From Guadua angustifolia (taxonomy: Eukaryota > Streptophyta > Magnoliopsida > Poales > Poaceae): a stretch of 64,000 nt of DNA. Below, one piece after another: positions 12,317 to 23,433 of the stretch (its first letter is position 1; the number at the start of each line of letters is the position of its first letter). The notes under the pieces are model-generated. The model was not told the DNA's origin. It did no database searches and was given only the letters and a program-made list of their open reading frames with translations. Where the stretch lies: NCBI GenBank assembly GCA_036346375.1, contig CM070502.1, positions 72,990,224 through 73,054,223 of the forward strand, read 5' to 3'. The translations under genes were made by a program, and so were the position numbers.

Positions 12317-13511
12317 ATAAGTCTAACTGTTGGTCGCAGTCCGTGAGACATGGGTACTCTCTAAGAAACTCATGAAGAGACCAAGGAGTATGACTTATAC
12401 GCTCCACCCGAGGGGTAGACTGTCGACAGCTTAGTATCAGTCAGGCATTAAATGAAACTCGTTTGCGCAAAATTTGCAATTTAAGGCATAATCCATTGTT
12501 CAAGTTGCAGATGAATGTAGCTTAAAGTCTAGGTGCAATTCAAGGCAAAGTCCATTATCATCGATAGCTGGTATAAAAATAGTACTTGGGAACAGGCAAA
12601 GACCTATGTGACCTATGGGATCTGATGGGGAGATGAAAAGGCCCATTAGGTGGAAGGGAGATGAAAATGCAATAGTCCCATATTGCTAGTGGAAATGGAT
12701 GAAAACCAGCTTATGAGGGAGGTTCCCTTCACCATACTTGAGCATGAGAAGAAGAAAAAGAGAACACACGCGCGCTCACCTCGCCATGCCACGCCGGGCC
12801 AGGCGGCCCACATACGCTACTATGCGACATGCGCGTGAATGGTGCAGCGAAATCGAGTCCAATGGTTTGCGCAGGCACAGTTCACTTTTGCAGTTTTTGC
12901 AGCGTGGGACTAAGTAGTCAACATAGTTACGTTAACATGGTATTAACTGCGCAAACTTATCCGTAACTGACTCGATTTGTGGAGCGGATTTTATGCGGTA
13001 TCCGTAACCAACTTATATCGTGCTCCACGATTTTCTCTGTTATATATATATGCAGAACAGAGAACATATCTCTCTCGAACCTTTTGCCTTTTCTCAGTAC
13101 CGCGCTGCCTTCATCTTCCCCATCCTTTCGTCGCATGCATTGACTGTTGAGAGAGCAAATCTCCGAAACGTCCACCCTTGAGATCTTGCATCGGGAGAGG
13201 GTGAATCACGTTTTTGGGAAGCGTCTTCATGCGACTACTCACTAGATTCTTCACCAACGATCAGCTTCACCTTCGCCGCCTTCTGATCTTCATCGACGTC
13301 TACTACCAGTCCGGTCACGTCTTCCCATCGTCTCGGTAACGCACGCGAACTATCTCTTTGTTCTATTTATCTAATAATATGAATGGGGTAGACATTGCAA
13401 TAGACATATTGCTTGTGTCTAGTTTATGTGTTTCGTCTATTCTATCTTCAATTATTATTATAAGCTGATTTTCAGAATAAATTCATCATTAATATACCTA
13501 ATTATCCAACA

Positions 13512-13603
13512 GACATATCACTGCTGGATCATGTTCATACAATGCTTTTAAACCAATACATAGTATTATAGGAAGACATCGATCTCTTTCGCGGGGTGGG
13601 GAG
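13512..13603. other. Flank between Copia LTR and hAT element
   Basis: Short unique-looking sequence, including the left copy of the hAT target duplication GTGGGGAG (13596-13603). No gene is seen. Confidence 0.5.
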
Positions 13604-14713
13604 TAGGGATGGCAATTGTGCCGGTTACCCATGTACTGCGGGTAAATACCGAATAAGCGGGTATGGGGTTTTTGCCCGGGTATAGAAATGGGGCTATTTC
13701 TTTACCGTCAGATGCTAGTCTGGTATGGGTAAGCTATACCCGTACCGCTTCTCCCATTTACCCGAATTAAGGTGACATGTGGGACATACTAATATGCATT
13801 AAAAACCCATCCGGCCAAAACCTAATATAGGCATCCAGTAGCCCACCCCAAGTCCCCAAGACCCCAATTTTCTCCCCGTGGCTTGAGAGGCTCCCAGACG
13901 CCTTGACGCCCATCCCGTTCTTCTCTCGTGGCGCCATGCGAGGCTCCGCTCGAGATCTGCCCGTGGCCAGGCTCGCTCGAGATCTCAGTCCCCGTCGCCT
14001 CCTACCCGGCCAGCCGCGGCCTGCTGCCTGCTCAGATCGTCCCTTCCCGTGGCCGACTCCCGAGCAGGCTCCTCTCGAATCTGCCGCCACGCCATGGTTC
14101 GCTCGAGATCTCCGTCCCCGGCCGCCGTGCCCCTCGCTTGCCTCTGCATAAATCCTTCCCGATTGGCCGACTCCCCGTGGCCATTGATATGTTTTGCTCT
14201 GTGATTATATTTTGATGGGCAAAGTTTATCTTGCAAAGTTTGCTCCTGTGATTATCTTTTCTACCCCAATCGATTGGTGCTTTCACTACTTATATGAAGT
14301 GGCTTTATGTCTGTTGGTCAGAACTCGAAGACAACCCATCATCATTTGTCATTTCTTGAAAGATGGATTCTTGAGGCGCAGGTCTGCGTCTCTAGTTTTT
14401 CAAAACTCGAAAATATGTGGCATGTAGTCGTTTCAATTGATGCGTTCAAGTTTAATTGGCACTAGTTTATTTGACTCAATGTTATTCTCATGTTATTTGC
14501 TCGCTTCACTAGACTATATTTAATGACATTGTTTGGTAGCACTCACTTGGCATAATTCGACTTGGCAGTAGCGGGTATACCATGGCGGCAGGTACCGAAG
14601 CGGGGTATGGGGATGTTCGGACCTTGCATGAAGCCATGAGGGTACCCGCTGAGGAATACGGGTAGTGCGGGTATGGCGAGATTACCGTGCCGTTGTGCCG
14701 ATTGCCATCCCTA
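13604..14713. mobile_element. Non-autonomous hAT transposon, 1.1 kb
   Basis: The ends are TAGGGATGGCAATTGTGCCG (13604) and the inverted form, CGATTGCCATCCCTA (ending 14713). An exact 8-bp target duplication GTGGGGAG lies on each side (13596-13603 and 14714-14721), the size expected for hAT. Subterminal inverted repeats of the gcgggtatgggg type are present at both ends. The interior has a GC-rich block (13830-14160) with repeated cgctcgagatct and no transposase. That block could be captured host DNA, but I recognise no protein in it. The element ends 28 bp before the TATA box of the next gene. Confidence 0.9.
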
Positions 14714-14741
14714 GTGGGGAGCGGGGCCAAACCAGCTCGAT

Positions 14742-14752
14742 GTATATATATA
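14742..14752 (+). promoter_or_regulatory. TATA box of the SEC31-like gene
   Basis: The run gtatatatatatgc lies 81-91 bp before the ATG at 14833, a normal plant spacing to a transcription start near 14775. The hAT insertion just upstream would separate this core promoter from older upstream elements. Confidence 0.6.
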
Positions 14753-16125
14753 TGCAGCGCGAGGCGTAACCGACTCTTGGCTCTCGGAAGCAACGAAAAG
14801 CAATCCACCAATTTATTTGAATCAACCACGCCATGGCGCCTATGGCTATGGCTCTCGTCAAGTCGGAAGACACGGCCACCTCCACGCTCTCGTTCGCCTC
14901 CGAGACGCCCTTTCTCGCCGCTGGCACGGTGCCCGGCTCCGTCGGGAGGCCGGCGCTGAACATCCTGCGCTCCACCCCCGGCGACCACCTGTTCGAAGTC
15001 GCGGCCTCGTTCCCGTCGCCGGCGAGGTTCTGCCGCGTCTCCTGGTCGAAGCCACTGTCGTCGGGCTGGTCGTCGTCCCCGGCGGGGCTCGTCGCGGGAG
15101 GCCTCGAGAGCGGAGTCGTCGCCGTGTGGGATCCCCAAGCGATGCTGCGCCGGTATGCTTGTCGGGCGCGCGCTTTGCCCTCCTCGCCACCGACCTCATC
15201 TTCCCTGATTTCGCCGCCGTTTTTCGTAGGGATTTGCCGTACTATCTCGAGGACGAGGTCCCGCTCAAGTCCGACGGTGCCCGCTGGCTATCGCGCGACT
15301 TCACGCTCTACGAGGACTACTTCGCCCCGGAGAAGCGGCAGGAGACACCCGCAAGACCACCGCGCCTCGATGAGACGACCGGCAATCTGGTGATCGCTTC
15401 CAAAAGGTTGCTTCTATATTCTACCTACGCTACGTATAATCCATTTCTGTACTCCTGGTGCTCGACGAGACCACCAGCAATTTCTCTGTTAGTCGTGGCT
15501 TGGTCCTAATTAACGGTTCTAGTGTTGCGGTTCTGTTTTGGTGCGCAGTTGGACGCCGGCGAGCAATTCGATCCAACTGGCCGGTGCCGACGACGACGGC
15601 GGCGGCATGGTGGCTATGTTCGCTAAGCACTCTGGCCCGGTAAGCGACTTTTGGTTTATTGTTTGGGTTAGGCTCGAACTGGTAGAGTGGTAGGGATGCA
15701 AACGGGCGGTCCGGCTCGGATTCTGGACCCCATGGCGCGGTAATGGCTCGCCGTCGGTGAGTACTACTATTTCGTCGCTGCCTTCACTCGATGTCGACGG
15801 TGTCTTCCTCCAACGGCTTCTGCTCTTCCAATTACTTAGGATTCGTTGCGGCTTCTTTGAGAAAGTGCGCATAGTCCACGGGTTCAAATCGTTTCGTTGG
15901 TCTACATAGTCCTTTCTGTTTGTTCAAAATTTGTGCTAGCTTAGATTTGGGAAATTATAAAAGCACTTCTAGCATTTTAATCTGTAAATTTTTCTGCGTT
16001 TTCAGGTTCGCGGCTTAGCTTTCAGCGCTCGTACTCCGAATCTTCTTGCGTCCGGTGCAGACCATGGGCGGATTCTGGTCTGGGATCTAGCCAACCTTAC
16101 AAAAGAAACTGTTCCCACGTTTCAG

Positions 16126-17776
16126 GTACTATACAAATGCTTAATGAACCGGGGTTGGGACTAGACAAACACCGAGAGGGAGAAACGCTGGGTAATGGAA
16201 TGGAATTTGGTCACAAGTGTAATGTTTACTCCTTGTGAAGGTCAGTGTTTAGCAGCGAGGGTAAAGGGGTTTTAATGATGATGTTATGCTGAAGACCACC
16301 TTCTTATCATTGTCAATAATTTTATAGGGAGTTTGGGAAATAAATGGGATCGGGCACTGAAGTCACTAAAGGAGATAAGAAAGCAAAAGAAAAGAAAATT
16401 GTTTGTATGACAGTTTTGACATTGAAAGAAGAAAGCATATAAGAAGCAAGTATGTGGACACTTTCAATATTGAAGGGAAAAAAACGGGTTGTAAATAAAT
16501 ATTAAACTATTCCTTGCATACTTTACAACACAATTCAATCTGTCCAACAGAAGTTTGATTTAATATGATGCAATGCATGTACACATCACATGTTAAAATA
16601 ACTTGCTATTGTGTATGCATAGTATTCGGCTGCCAGATGTGGAATATTATTGAATATTTTTATTGGACATAGATGGTAAGTCATATGGTTCCTGTTCTAT
16701 GGTTTTTTGTTTCTGATGATGGAGTCATCATAAATAAAGAATTAAGACAACAAATTGATTGATGAAGGTCCCTTACTGTACTAATTATAGGTGGGCTATG
16801 TAATGAACATGCAAGGTTATTTTCTTGTTTTTATTTCTATTGATGGGAAAATTCTCTGATTTTTGAAAGTCAAATATTACTGCAGAAACTTCTAGCCCTC
16901 TAAACATAGCAGATGTCTTTAATGGTTATTTTCATTGTTAGCATAGATATGATTTACTTAATAATATAAATCAATTCAGTTGTGCCGCATCTTCACATCA
17001 TCATTTATTCATCAACCATGCCCTTGTATAAGTTTCTTTCTTAGAAAGTGTTTGATCCCTATATGGAAAGCCTATGAATATATTTCTTTTTTAATATATA
17101 GTCTTAGTAGCAAACAGAGCTAGCCCTTGTTAAGCGATTGCCGCATTGCACAGCAAATGAAAAGAACTTTATTATTGCTGCAGAAGGCTAGACTTGTTGC
17201 CTTCTTGCTCTCAGATCTATCCTGCAAATCTACAGCGTCTTGTTGGAGAGAATGCAGGTTGTACGTGTTCGTCTTTGCAGTTGCGCTGCGTTGAATTTTT
17301 TGCCACGATCAAGCAAACTTGAATGTCTAGGCAAGCACATCAAGCATCCAATAGTGATAACACTGACAATTTTCAGTAGCGTTAAAAAATCGAAGGGGTT
17401 AGATACAAGGGTTCCATTGAGGAATCTAGAATAGGATTAGCTGGCAATAAATGGATTACTGTGGTAGCGCTGAAAACCTGCTGATTCCTCGGCATCAATG
17501 GCAGTTGCCTAATCTGCGTCCGCTAAATCTTGATCTCGCGATGCTCTTGATTCTAGGAGGTGGTGGGATGAAGGAGGTGAAGACTTGTTTCCGCATGTTT
17601 TGGTAGGGTGGGACATGGGGAAATTGGATATTTGGGATCTAGAACATCCTTTTGATTTAGATTTTTTTCTCTAAGGGAATAATTTAGAATGTGGAATCCT
17701 ATTCAAACACACAACAACAAATTGTAATCTAGTTGGATTCTTACAGCAATTGGATTTTGATGATTGTCAAAGATCC
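16126..17776. other. SEC31-like intron 3, left part
   Basis: AT-rich intron sequence without splice-consistent coding blocks. Short open frames such as 17240-17434 plus show no domain. Confidence 0.55.
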
Positions 17777-17779
17777 TTA

Positions 17780-17932
17780 GGGTCTGTTTGGATAGGGATT
17801 TGGTGTGGAACATGAATGTGTAAGATTTTTCGTATTTTTTCTCTCTATTAATGAAAAGACTTCTAGGATTTTTCCTTTTATAATTTAAGGATTATTATGA
17901 GAATTTCTAGCTCTCAAAACAAAGAATGCGCC
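17780..17932. mobile_element. Tourist-like (PIF/Harbinger) MITE
   Basis: The 153-bp element starts GGGTCTGTTTGGATAG and ends AAACAAAGAATGCGCC, whose reverse complement GGCGCATTCTTTGTTT is a related terminal sequence. A TTA duplication lies at 17777-17779 and 17933-17935. These are usual features of Tourist MITEs in grasses. It sits in the same intron as the Copia, 41 bp upstream of it. Confidence 0.6.
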
Positions 17933-17973
17933 TTAAATCGTACCAGGACTTTTTATATATAATATATATAAAT

Positions 17974-18237
17974 TGATGGAATAAGTCCTTGTACTGTTGG
18001 TCTTTGTGGTCCTCATGGTAGTTCTTTTGCTAGGACAATGACATCTAAGACAGACATCTTAGACTAGCATCTTAGCATCTTAGACTAGCATCTTAGCATA
18101 TGCTTGGCACCTGCCAAATTATAAATATGTAACCCCAACCCTCGAGTTGGTATGGCATTGTGTGAGAAATAAACCGAAAATTGCCCTAACTCCTATTGTC
18201 ATCCTCTCTCAATGAGAGTAAGAATTCACTACTAACA
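17974..18237 (+). repeat. 5' LTR of intronic Copia
   Basis: It begins TGATGGAATAAGTCC and ends ACTACTAACA. It contains two copies of cttagactagcatcttagca and a TATA-like tataaatatg (about 18120). It matches 23167-23433 nearly throughout. Confidence 0.93.
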
Positions 18238-18255
18238 ATTGGTATCGAGTTGTTC
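18238..18255 (+). promoter_or_regulatory. Primer-binding site (initiator Met tRNA type)
   Basis: Just after the LTR end the sequence attggtatcgag resembles TGGTATCAGAGC, the complement of the 3' end of initiator methionine tRNA used by most plant Copia elements, with one or two changes. Confidence 0.7.
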
Positions 18256-18481
18256 TTTCCTGCACCTAAACATCTCTTGCTCATCTCCTTCCCACGCCCC
18301 TTGCTCTCGGCTTAGCAAAGAAGAACAAATTGTTCTGCTCACCCTTCATCTCTGAGCAGACGAAGCAAAGCTAAATGCTCGAGGCAGCGCTTTCTTCCCT
18401 AGCAAAGCGGCCCCCACTAGCGCGCCATGTCCGAAGGGCGATCTCGGCCTTCACGGTCGCCTCGAGCGCTTGGCAACCTTA

Positions 18482-21400
18482 GAGGGCGAGGTTCTTGCAG
18501 GCAGAGAGGACCATGAGCAGCAGCAAGAAGACTACGGCAGCAATGACAAGCAAGCGGCAAAATTTGTCAAGGCGGCATGGAAGCGGCAAAGAAGAAGGGC
18601 GTAGGAAGCAAAGCAGCGGCGGCGGATGCGCCGCGCGCAGGCGGCAGCAGAGCTTCGAGGCTCTGCGTAGTAATAGCTCGGCGGCTACCGCCTGCCGGCG
18701 GCCTGGCGATGGGGAGCTCAAGTTGGCGAGGAAGCGGCCTTGCGGCAAAGCAGCGCGATGGGCGCCGAGCACCCCCATGAGCGCGTCGGCAGCCAGACAG
18801 CGCGGACGCGCATACCGGCGCTCCGGCGGCAGCGATTGGTCGACGGAGATCGCGACCTTTACAGGCGGCGCGGCTCTCCCCCCCCGAACCGGTACGATGG
18901 TCACCACGGGATCCAGGCCATTGTCAGGGACGTCGGTCCCGGCAATGGATGGCCTACCCTCACTAAGACCAACTACGCCGAGTGAAACGCGGTGATGTGG
19001 TGCGGCTCCGGTGCGGCACATGTGGGAAGCAGGTTGATGACGGCGACGCCGATTACGAGGATCGACGGCGCCGATGCCCTCATAGCATAGCCGCGCTTCG
19101 CCGAGATGCGATTTCGCTTTCAAAAAGCGAAGCGCCAAGGAGGCCTGGGATGCCATCGCTGCGGCACGCGCCCGGCGGCGACGCGCGCGCAAGACCACCT
19201 GCGCAGCGCTTCGCAGGAGTGGGAGAACACTGGCCTTCAAGCCAGGTGAGGACGTTGATGACTTTGCTCTTCGTCTCAACACTCTGCAGCAGAAGATGGT
19301 GCAGTTCGGCGACGACACCTACGACGAGAAGAGAGCCGTCCAGAAGCTTTTCCGTTGCATCCCCGAGAAGTACAAGCAGATCGCTCGCTCGTCGAGTCTC
19401 GCTGGATCTCTCCACGATGTCGATCGAAGAGGCGATAGGTCGCCTCAAGGTCGTCGGACAATGACGAACCATGCCTCTCTCGGGGCCAATCACCATCGGC
19501 GGAAGTCAGATCTCACTCGGGAACATGGGAGGCTGCCAGGTGTCGGGAAGAAGGGGAGTCCTCTTCCGTGACGGTGCGCCGCAGCGCGCTTAAGCAGCGC
19601 AAGAAGCGCGGACGCGTCAGCGGTAGGCGCGAGGGCGCCGAGGTGACGCCATGAGGCGCCAGTGGCGCCACCGGCAACCGGCCGCAAGACGAGACGACTC
19701 TGCCAGAATCGTGGCAAGCTTGGCCATTGGGCCAAGAGTGTCGCCCGACCACGACGTGGCGTGCCCACGTCAGACAGTGGAGGAAGAAGAGCGGCTTTGC
19801 TCCTGGCACACGCAAGCATCGAGCTATCTCCAGCGGCATCGGCCGCAGCGAATCTCCTCCACCTTGAAGAGCCGAGAGCACACGCCTTTCTTGGCGGCAG
19901 CCCAAAGGCGACAAGATTGACGGGTGGTACCTCGACACCGGCGCTACCCATCACATGACCGGTCGACGGAGTTCTTCACCGAGCTTGACTCCAACGTCCG
20001 AGGCTCGTCAAGTTTGGGGGCGCCTCGGCGTGGAGATCAAGGGCGTCGGCTCTGTCCTCTTCACCGCCGAGTCTGGAGAGCACAGGCTGCTCACCGGAGT
20101 CTACTACATCCCCGCGTTAAGGAACTCTATCATCAGCTTGGGACAGCTGGATGAGAACGGCTCGCGCGTGGCGATCAAGAACGGAGTCATGAGGATTTGG
20201 GATCACCATCGTCGCCTTCTTGCCAAGGTAACCAGAGGCATCAATCGACTTTACGTCCTCAACGTGCAGGTGGCACAACCTCTCTGCCTTGTTGCTCGTC
20301 GGGACGATGAGGCGTGGCAGTGGCATGAGCGCTTCGGGCACCTTCACTTTGAGGCCCTGAAGAGGCTCAGTGCCAACGAGATGGTGCGCGGCCTCCCGTG
20401 CCTTGACCACGTGGAGCAGTTCTGCGACGTCTGCGTGTTGACAAAGCAGAGGCGGCTCCCCTTTCCCCAGCAGTCGAGCTTCCGAGCCAAGGAGCGGCTC
20501 GAGCTCGTGCACGGGGACTTGTGTGGCCCGGTGACACCAGCCACACCAGGAGGACGACGCTACTTCTGCGCTCATCGGCGACCTTTCCGCTACATGTGGG
20601 TGATGGTTCTCGGCAGCAAGGGAGAGGCTGCGGATGCCATCAGCGCGCGAGGGTCGCTGCGGAGGAGGAATGCGCCGCAGCGCTGCGCGTCGCTAGCGCC
20701 GACAACGGCGGCGAATTCACGGCAGCTGAGTTCGCGTCGTACTGCGCGGATGAGGGCATTCAGCGCCACTACTCCGCGCCGTACAGCCCGCAGCAGAACG
20801 GCGTCGTCGAGCGGCGCAACCAGACGGTTGTGGGGATGGCTCGGGCCCTCCTCAGAGGGATGGATCTGGTACATTTTACGGGAGGCGGTGGTGGCCGTCT
20901 ACATCCTCAACCGCCGCCCACCAAGGCTCTCAATGTCGATCGCGCCGACGAGGCTTGGCATGGGCGCAAGCGGCGGTCTCTCACCTACGGGTCTTCGGCT
21001 GCCTCGCGTTCGTCAAAGAGCTTAGCCACATCAGCAAGCTCGACGACAGAAGCACTCCAGGGGTGTTCCTCGACTACGTGGAGGGCTCGAAGGCCTATCG
21101 CATTCTTGACCCGAGGACCTGGCGTGTATGCGCCGGCCGCGACGTAGTGTTCGACGAAAGCGAGGATGGGCATGGGACAAGACGGTGGGCGATGGAGCCG
21201 ACTCGAGGCATAACGACTTCACTGTCGAGTACGTCCACTTCAAGGGAGCTGGGGGAGTAGGCAGCTCCTCTTCATCAAGTATGCCTACCCCAGTCCCCGA
21301 GCTTCCACCGACTCCAGCGTCATGCTCTCCAGCCACAACTTCGGCTGCGGCAAGTTCTTCACCAACACCACCACAGCAGGCAACTCCACGACTCCAAAGA

Positions 21401-23158
21401 CTAACGGCCACTCCTCCGCACGTCCACTCCGACATCGGCTAGTGTCGACCCGCCGGTGGAGTTCGCTTATTCGCTCTCCCACGATGAGAGCGCCTCGGCG
21501 TGTATCACGACGGCGAGCCGGCTTGGTATCGTCACGAGAGAACCTTCTCGGCGACCGGCCGGTGCCGGAGGCGGTGCCTCGCGATCCGAGGCGCAATTGC
21601 ATCTTGCGTGTGACGACGGCGAGCCTCGCTCTTCGCGGAGGCGCGAGACATGCGGCATGGCGTGTCGCGATGCAGTCGGAGATGGATGCGGTTGAGAAGA
21701 ACCGCACCTGGGAGCTTGCTGACCTCCCTCGTGGTCACCGCGCGATCACTCTTAAGTGGGTGTTCAAAATTGAAGAGGATGAAGCCGCCATCGTCAAGCA
21801 CAAGGCTCGCTTGGTGGCACGCGGTTTCGTGCAGCAGGAGGGGATCGACTTCGACGATGCCTTCGCCCCTGTGGCACGGATGGAATCCGTGCGACTTCTC
21901 CTTGCGCTGGCTGCCCAGGAAGGCTGGCATGTTCATCACATGGACGTTAAATCGGCGTTTCTTAACGGCGATTTGAAGGAGGAGGTCTCGTGCACGGTTG
22001 GCGGGCTTTGAGATTCCCGGCAAGGAGGGAAAGGTGCTACGCCTGCGCAAGGCCCTCTATGGCTTGCGACAGGCACCGAGGGCGTGGAATGCCAAGTTGG
22101 ATTCCACGCTCAAAAGGATGGGCTTCGAGCAAAGCCCGCACGAGGCGGCCATCTACCGGCGGGGCAATGGTGGAAACGCCTTGCTGGTGGGTGTCTACGT
22201 CGACGACTTGGTGATCACCGGCACCAAGGACGTGGAGGTGGCAGTATTCAAGGAAGAGATGAAGGCCACCTTCCAAATGAGTGACCTGGGGCCTCTCTCC
22301 TTCTACCTGGGGATCGAGGTGCACCAGGACGACTCCGGAATCACGCTTCGACAGACCGCCTACGCCAAGCGTGTCGTTGAGCTGGCTGGGCTCACCGACT
22401 GCAACCCAGCACTCACTCCGATGGAGGAGCGGCTGAAGCTGAGCCGCGACGACACGACGGAAGAGGTAGACGCTACGCAGTACTGGCGTCTTGTGGGGAG
22501 CCTCCGCTACCTCATCCACACACGGCCGGATTTGGCTTTCTCCGTCGGCCACGTTAGTCGGTTCATGCGGCGACCAACGACGCGAGCACCAACAGTCGTG
22601 AAGAGGATCATCCGCTATGTTGCGGGACTCTCGACCACGGCCTCTACTACCCGAGGTGCCCGAGAGGCACACCTCGTCGACCTCACGACAGCGACCACGG
22701 CGGCGACATCGACACCAAAGAAAAGCACGAAGGATTCTCTTCTTCCTCGGCAAGTGCCTCGTTAGCTGGCAGTCGGTTAAGCAGCAAGTGGTGGCCTTAT
22801 CCAGCTGCGAGGCCGAGTACATAGCGGCTTCCACCGCTTCGACTCAGGCACTTTGGCTTGCTCGACTGCTTGGTGATCTCCTGGCGAGATATCTTTGGCA
22901 GTGGAACTCGTGGTGGACAACAAGTCCGCTCTGCCTGCAAAGAACCCCGTTTTTCATGAACGGAGCAAGCACATCCGGGTGAGGTACCATTTCATCCGGG
23001 ATTGCTTGGACGAAGGAAGCATCAAGGCGCGTTACATCAACACTAAGGACCAGCTTGCGGACCTGCTCACCAAGCCCCTTGGGAGGATCAAGTTCCTTGA
23101 GCTTCGCTCCAGGACCGGGATGGTCCAACTTTCCCACAAGACGACGGACAAGACTTAG
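18482..23158 (+). pseudogene. Copia gag-pol polyprotein, frameshifted
   Basis: Pieces lie in different frames, in the expected order. Gag (UBN2 type): FKPGEDVDDFALRLNTLQQK-like around 19240, then DEKRAVQKLFRCIPEKY. A weak zinc knuckle, NRGKLGHWAKS, near 19710 has lost a cysteine. Protease: WYLDTGATHHMTG around 19925-19960. GAG-pre-integrase: HERFGHLHFEAL (20328), then C-x2-C. Integrase: HGDLCGPVTPATPGG, DNGGEF (20701) and PQQNGVVERRNQT (20790). Reverse transcriptase: KARLVARGFVQQEGIDF, DVKSAFLNGDL (21943) and YVDDLVITG (22196). RNase H: SCEAEYIAAS and VDNKSA, ending at TDKT* (23158). Deletions and frame changes occur around 19440, 19960, 20590, 21980 and 22640. The rest of the 5' coding part (18482-19200) is poorly preserved. 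Confidence 0.88.
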
Positions 23159-23166
23159 GGGGAGAA
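23158..23166 (+). promoter_or_regulatory. Polypurine tract of intronic Copia
   Basis: The purine run agggggagaa lies directly against the start of the 3' LTR, where plus-strand DNA synthesis is primed in LTR elements. Confidence 0.85.
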
Positions 23167-23433
23167 TGATGGAATAAGTCCTTGTACTGTTGGTCTTTGT
23201 GGTCCTCATGGTAGTTCTTTTGCTAGGACAGCATCTAAGGACAGCATCTTAGACTAGCATCTTAGCATCTTAGACTAGCATCTTAGCATATGCTTGGCCT
23301 GCCCTGGCCAGCTATAAATATGTAACCCCAACCCCTCAGGTTGGTATGGCATTGTGTGAGAAATAAACCAGAAAATTGCCCCAACTCCTATTGTCATCCT
23401 CTTTCAATGAAAGTAAGAATTCAGCTACTAACA
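23167..23433 (+). repeat. 3' LTR of intronic Copia
   Basis: It starts TGATGGAATAAGTCC and ends CTACTAACA, followed by the TAAAT duplication. It differs from the left copy mainly by short indels around the catcttagacta repeats. Confidence 0.93.

Larger units (their letters stand above)
4425..13511 (+). mobile_element. 5'-truncated Ty1/copia retrotransposon, split by a later insertion
   Basis: The plus strand from about 4470 to 5840 encodes a copia-type polyprotein C-terminus in several frames. Reverse transcriptase: KWVFKKK, then HQMNVKIAFLNGELDE, then the catalytic YMDDILIFG (4938-4965). RNase H: DNQTVITKVNSVKDNMKSS, then the family end ADPFTKGLSRM (stop at 5836). The 3' LTR follows (5952-13511). 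Gag, protease, integrase and the 5' LTR are absent, so the left side is truncated against the LINE. Frameshifts and stops (for example after YGLK at 4812, and near 5198) make it non-functional. The gypsy-type element at 6119-12316 is inserted in its LTR, so this Copia is the older layer. Confidence 0.8.
5952..13511 (+). repeat. Copia 3' LTR, interrupted (5952-6118 plus 12317-13511)
   Basis: The LTR begins TGTTGGAT at 5952 and ends ATCCAACA at 13511, a perfect 8-bp terminal inverted match with canonical TG...CA ends. Removing the nested element and one copy of its ATAAG duplication leaves about 1.36 kb. The second part carries a TATA-like run (tatatatatatgcagaac, about 13040-13055) and a downstream leader-like stretch, consistent with the U3/R/U5 order. 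No clear polypurine tract is seen just before 5952, and the 5' partner LTR is missing from the window. Confidence 0.72.
17974..23433 (+). mobile_element. Ty1/copia retrotransposon with both LTRs, inside SEC31-like intron 3
   Basis: It is bounded by two 264-267 bp LTRs and an exact 5-bp target duplication TAAAT (17969-17973 and 23434-23438). A primer-binding site follows the left LTR and a polypurine tract precedes the right one. The polyprotein frames run gag, protease, integrase, reverse transcriptase, RNase H, the copia order, on the same strand as the host gene. The two LTRs are very similar but differ by several small indels, and the coding part has frameshifts, so it is complete in structure yet no longer able to make its own proteins. 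Confidence 0.93.

Noticed and set aside
18479..19318. 279-residue minus-strand frame
   Set aside because: It overlaps the gag region of the intronic Copia in antisense and has no recognisable motif.
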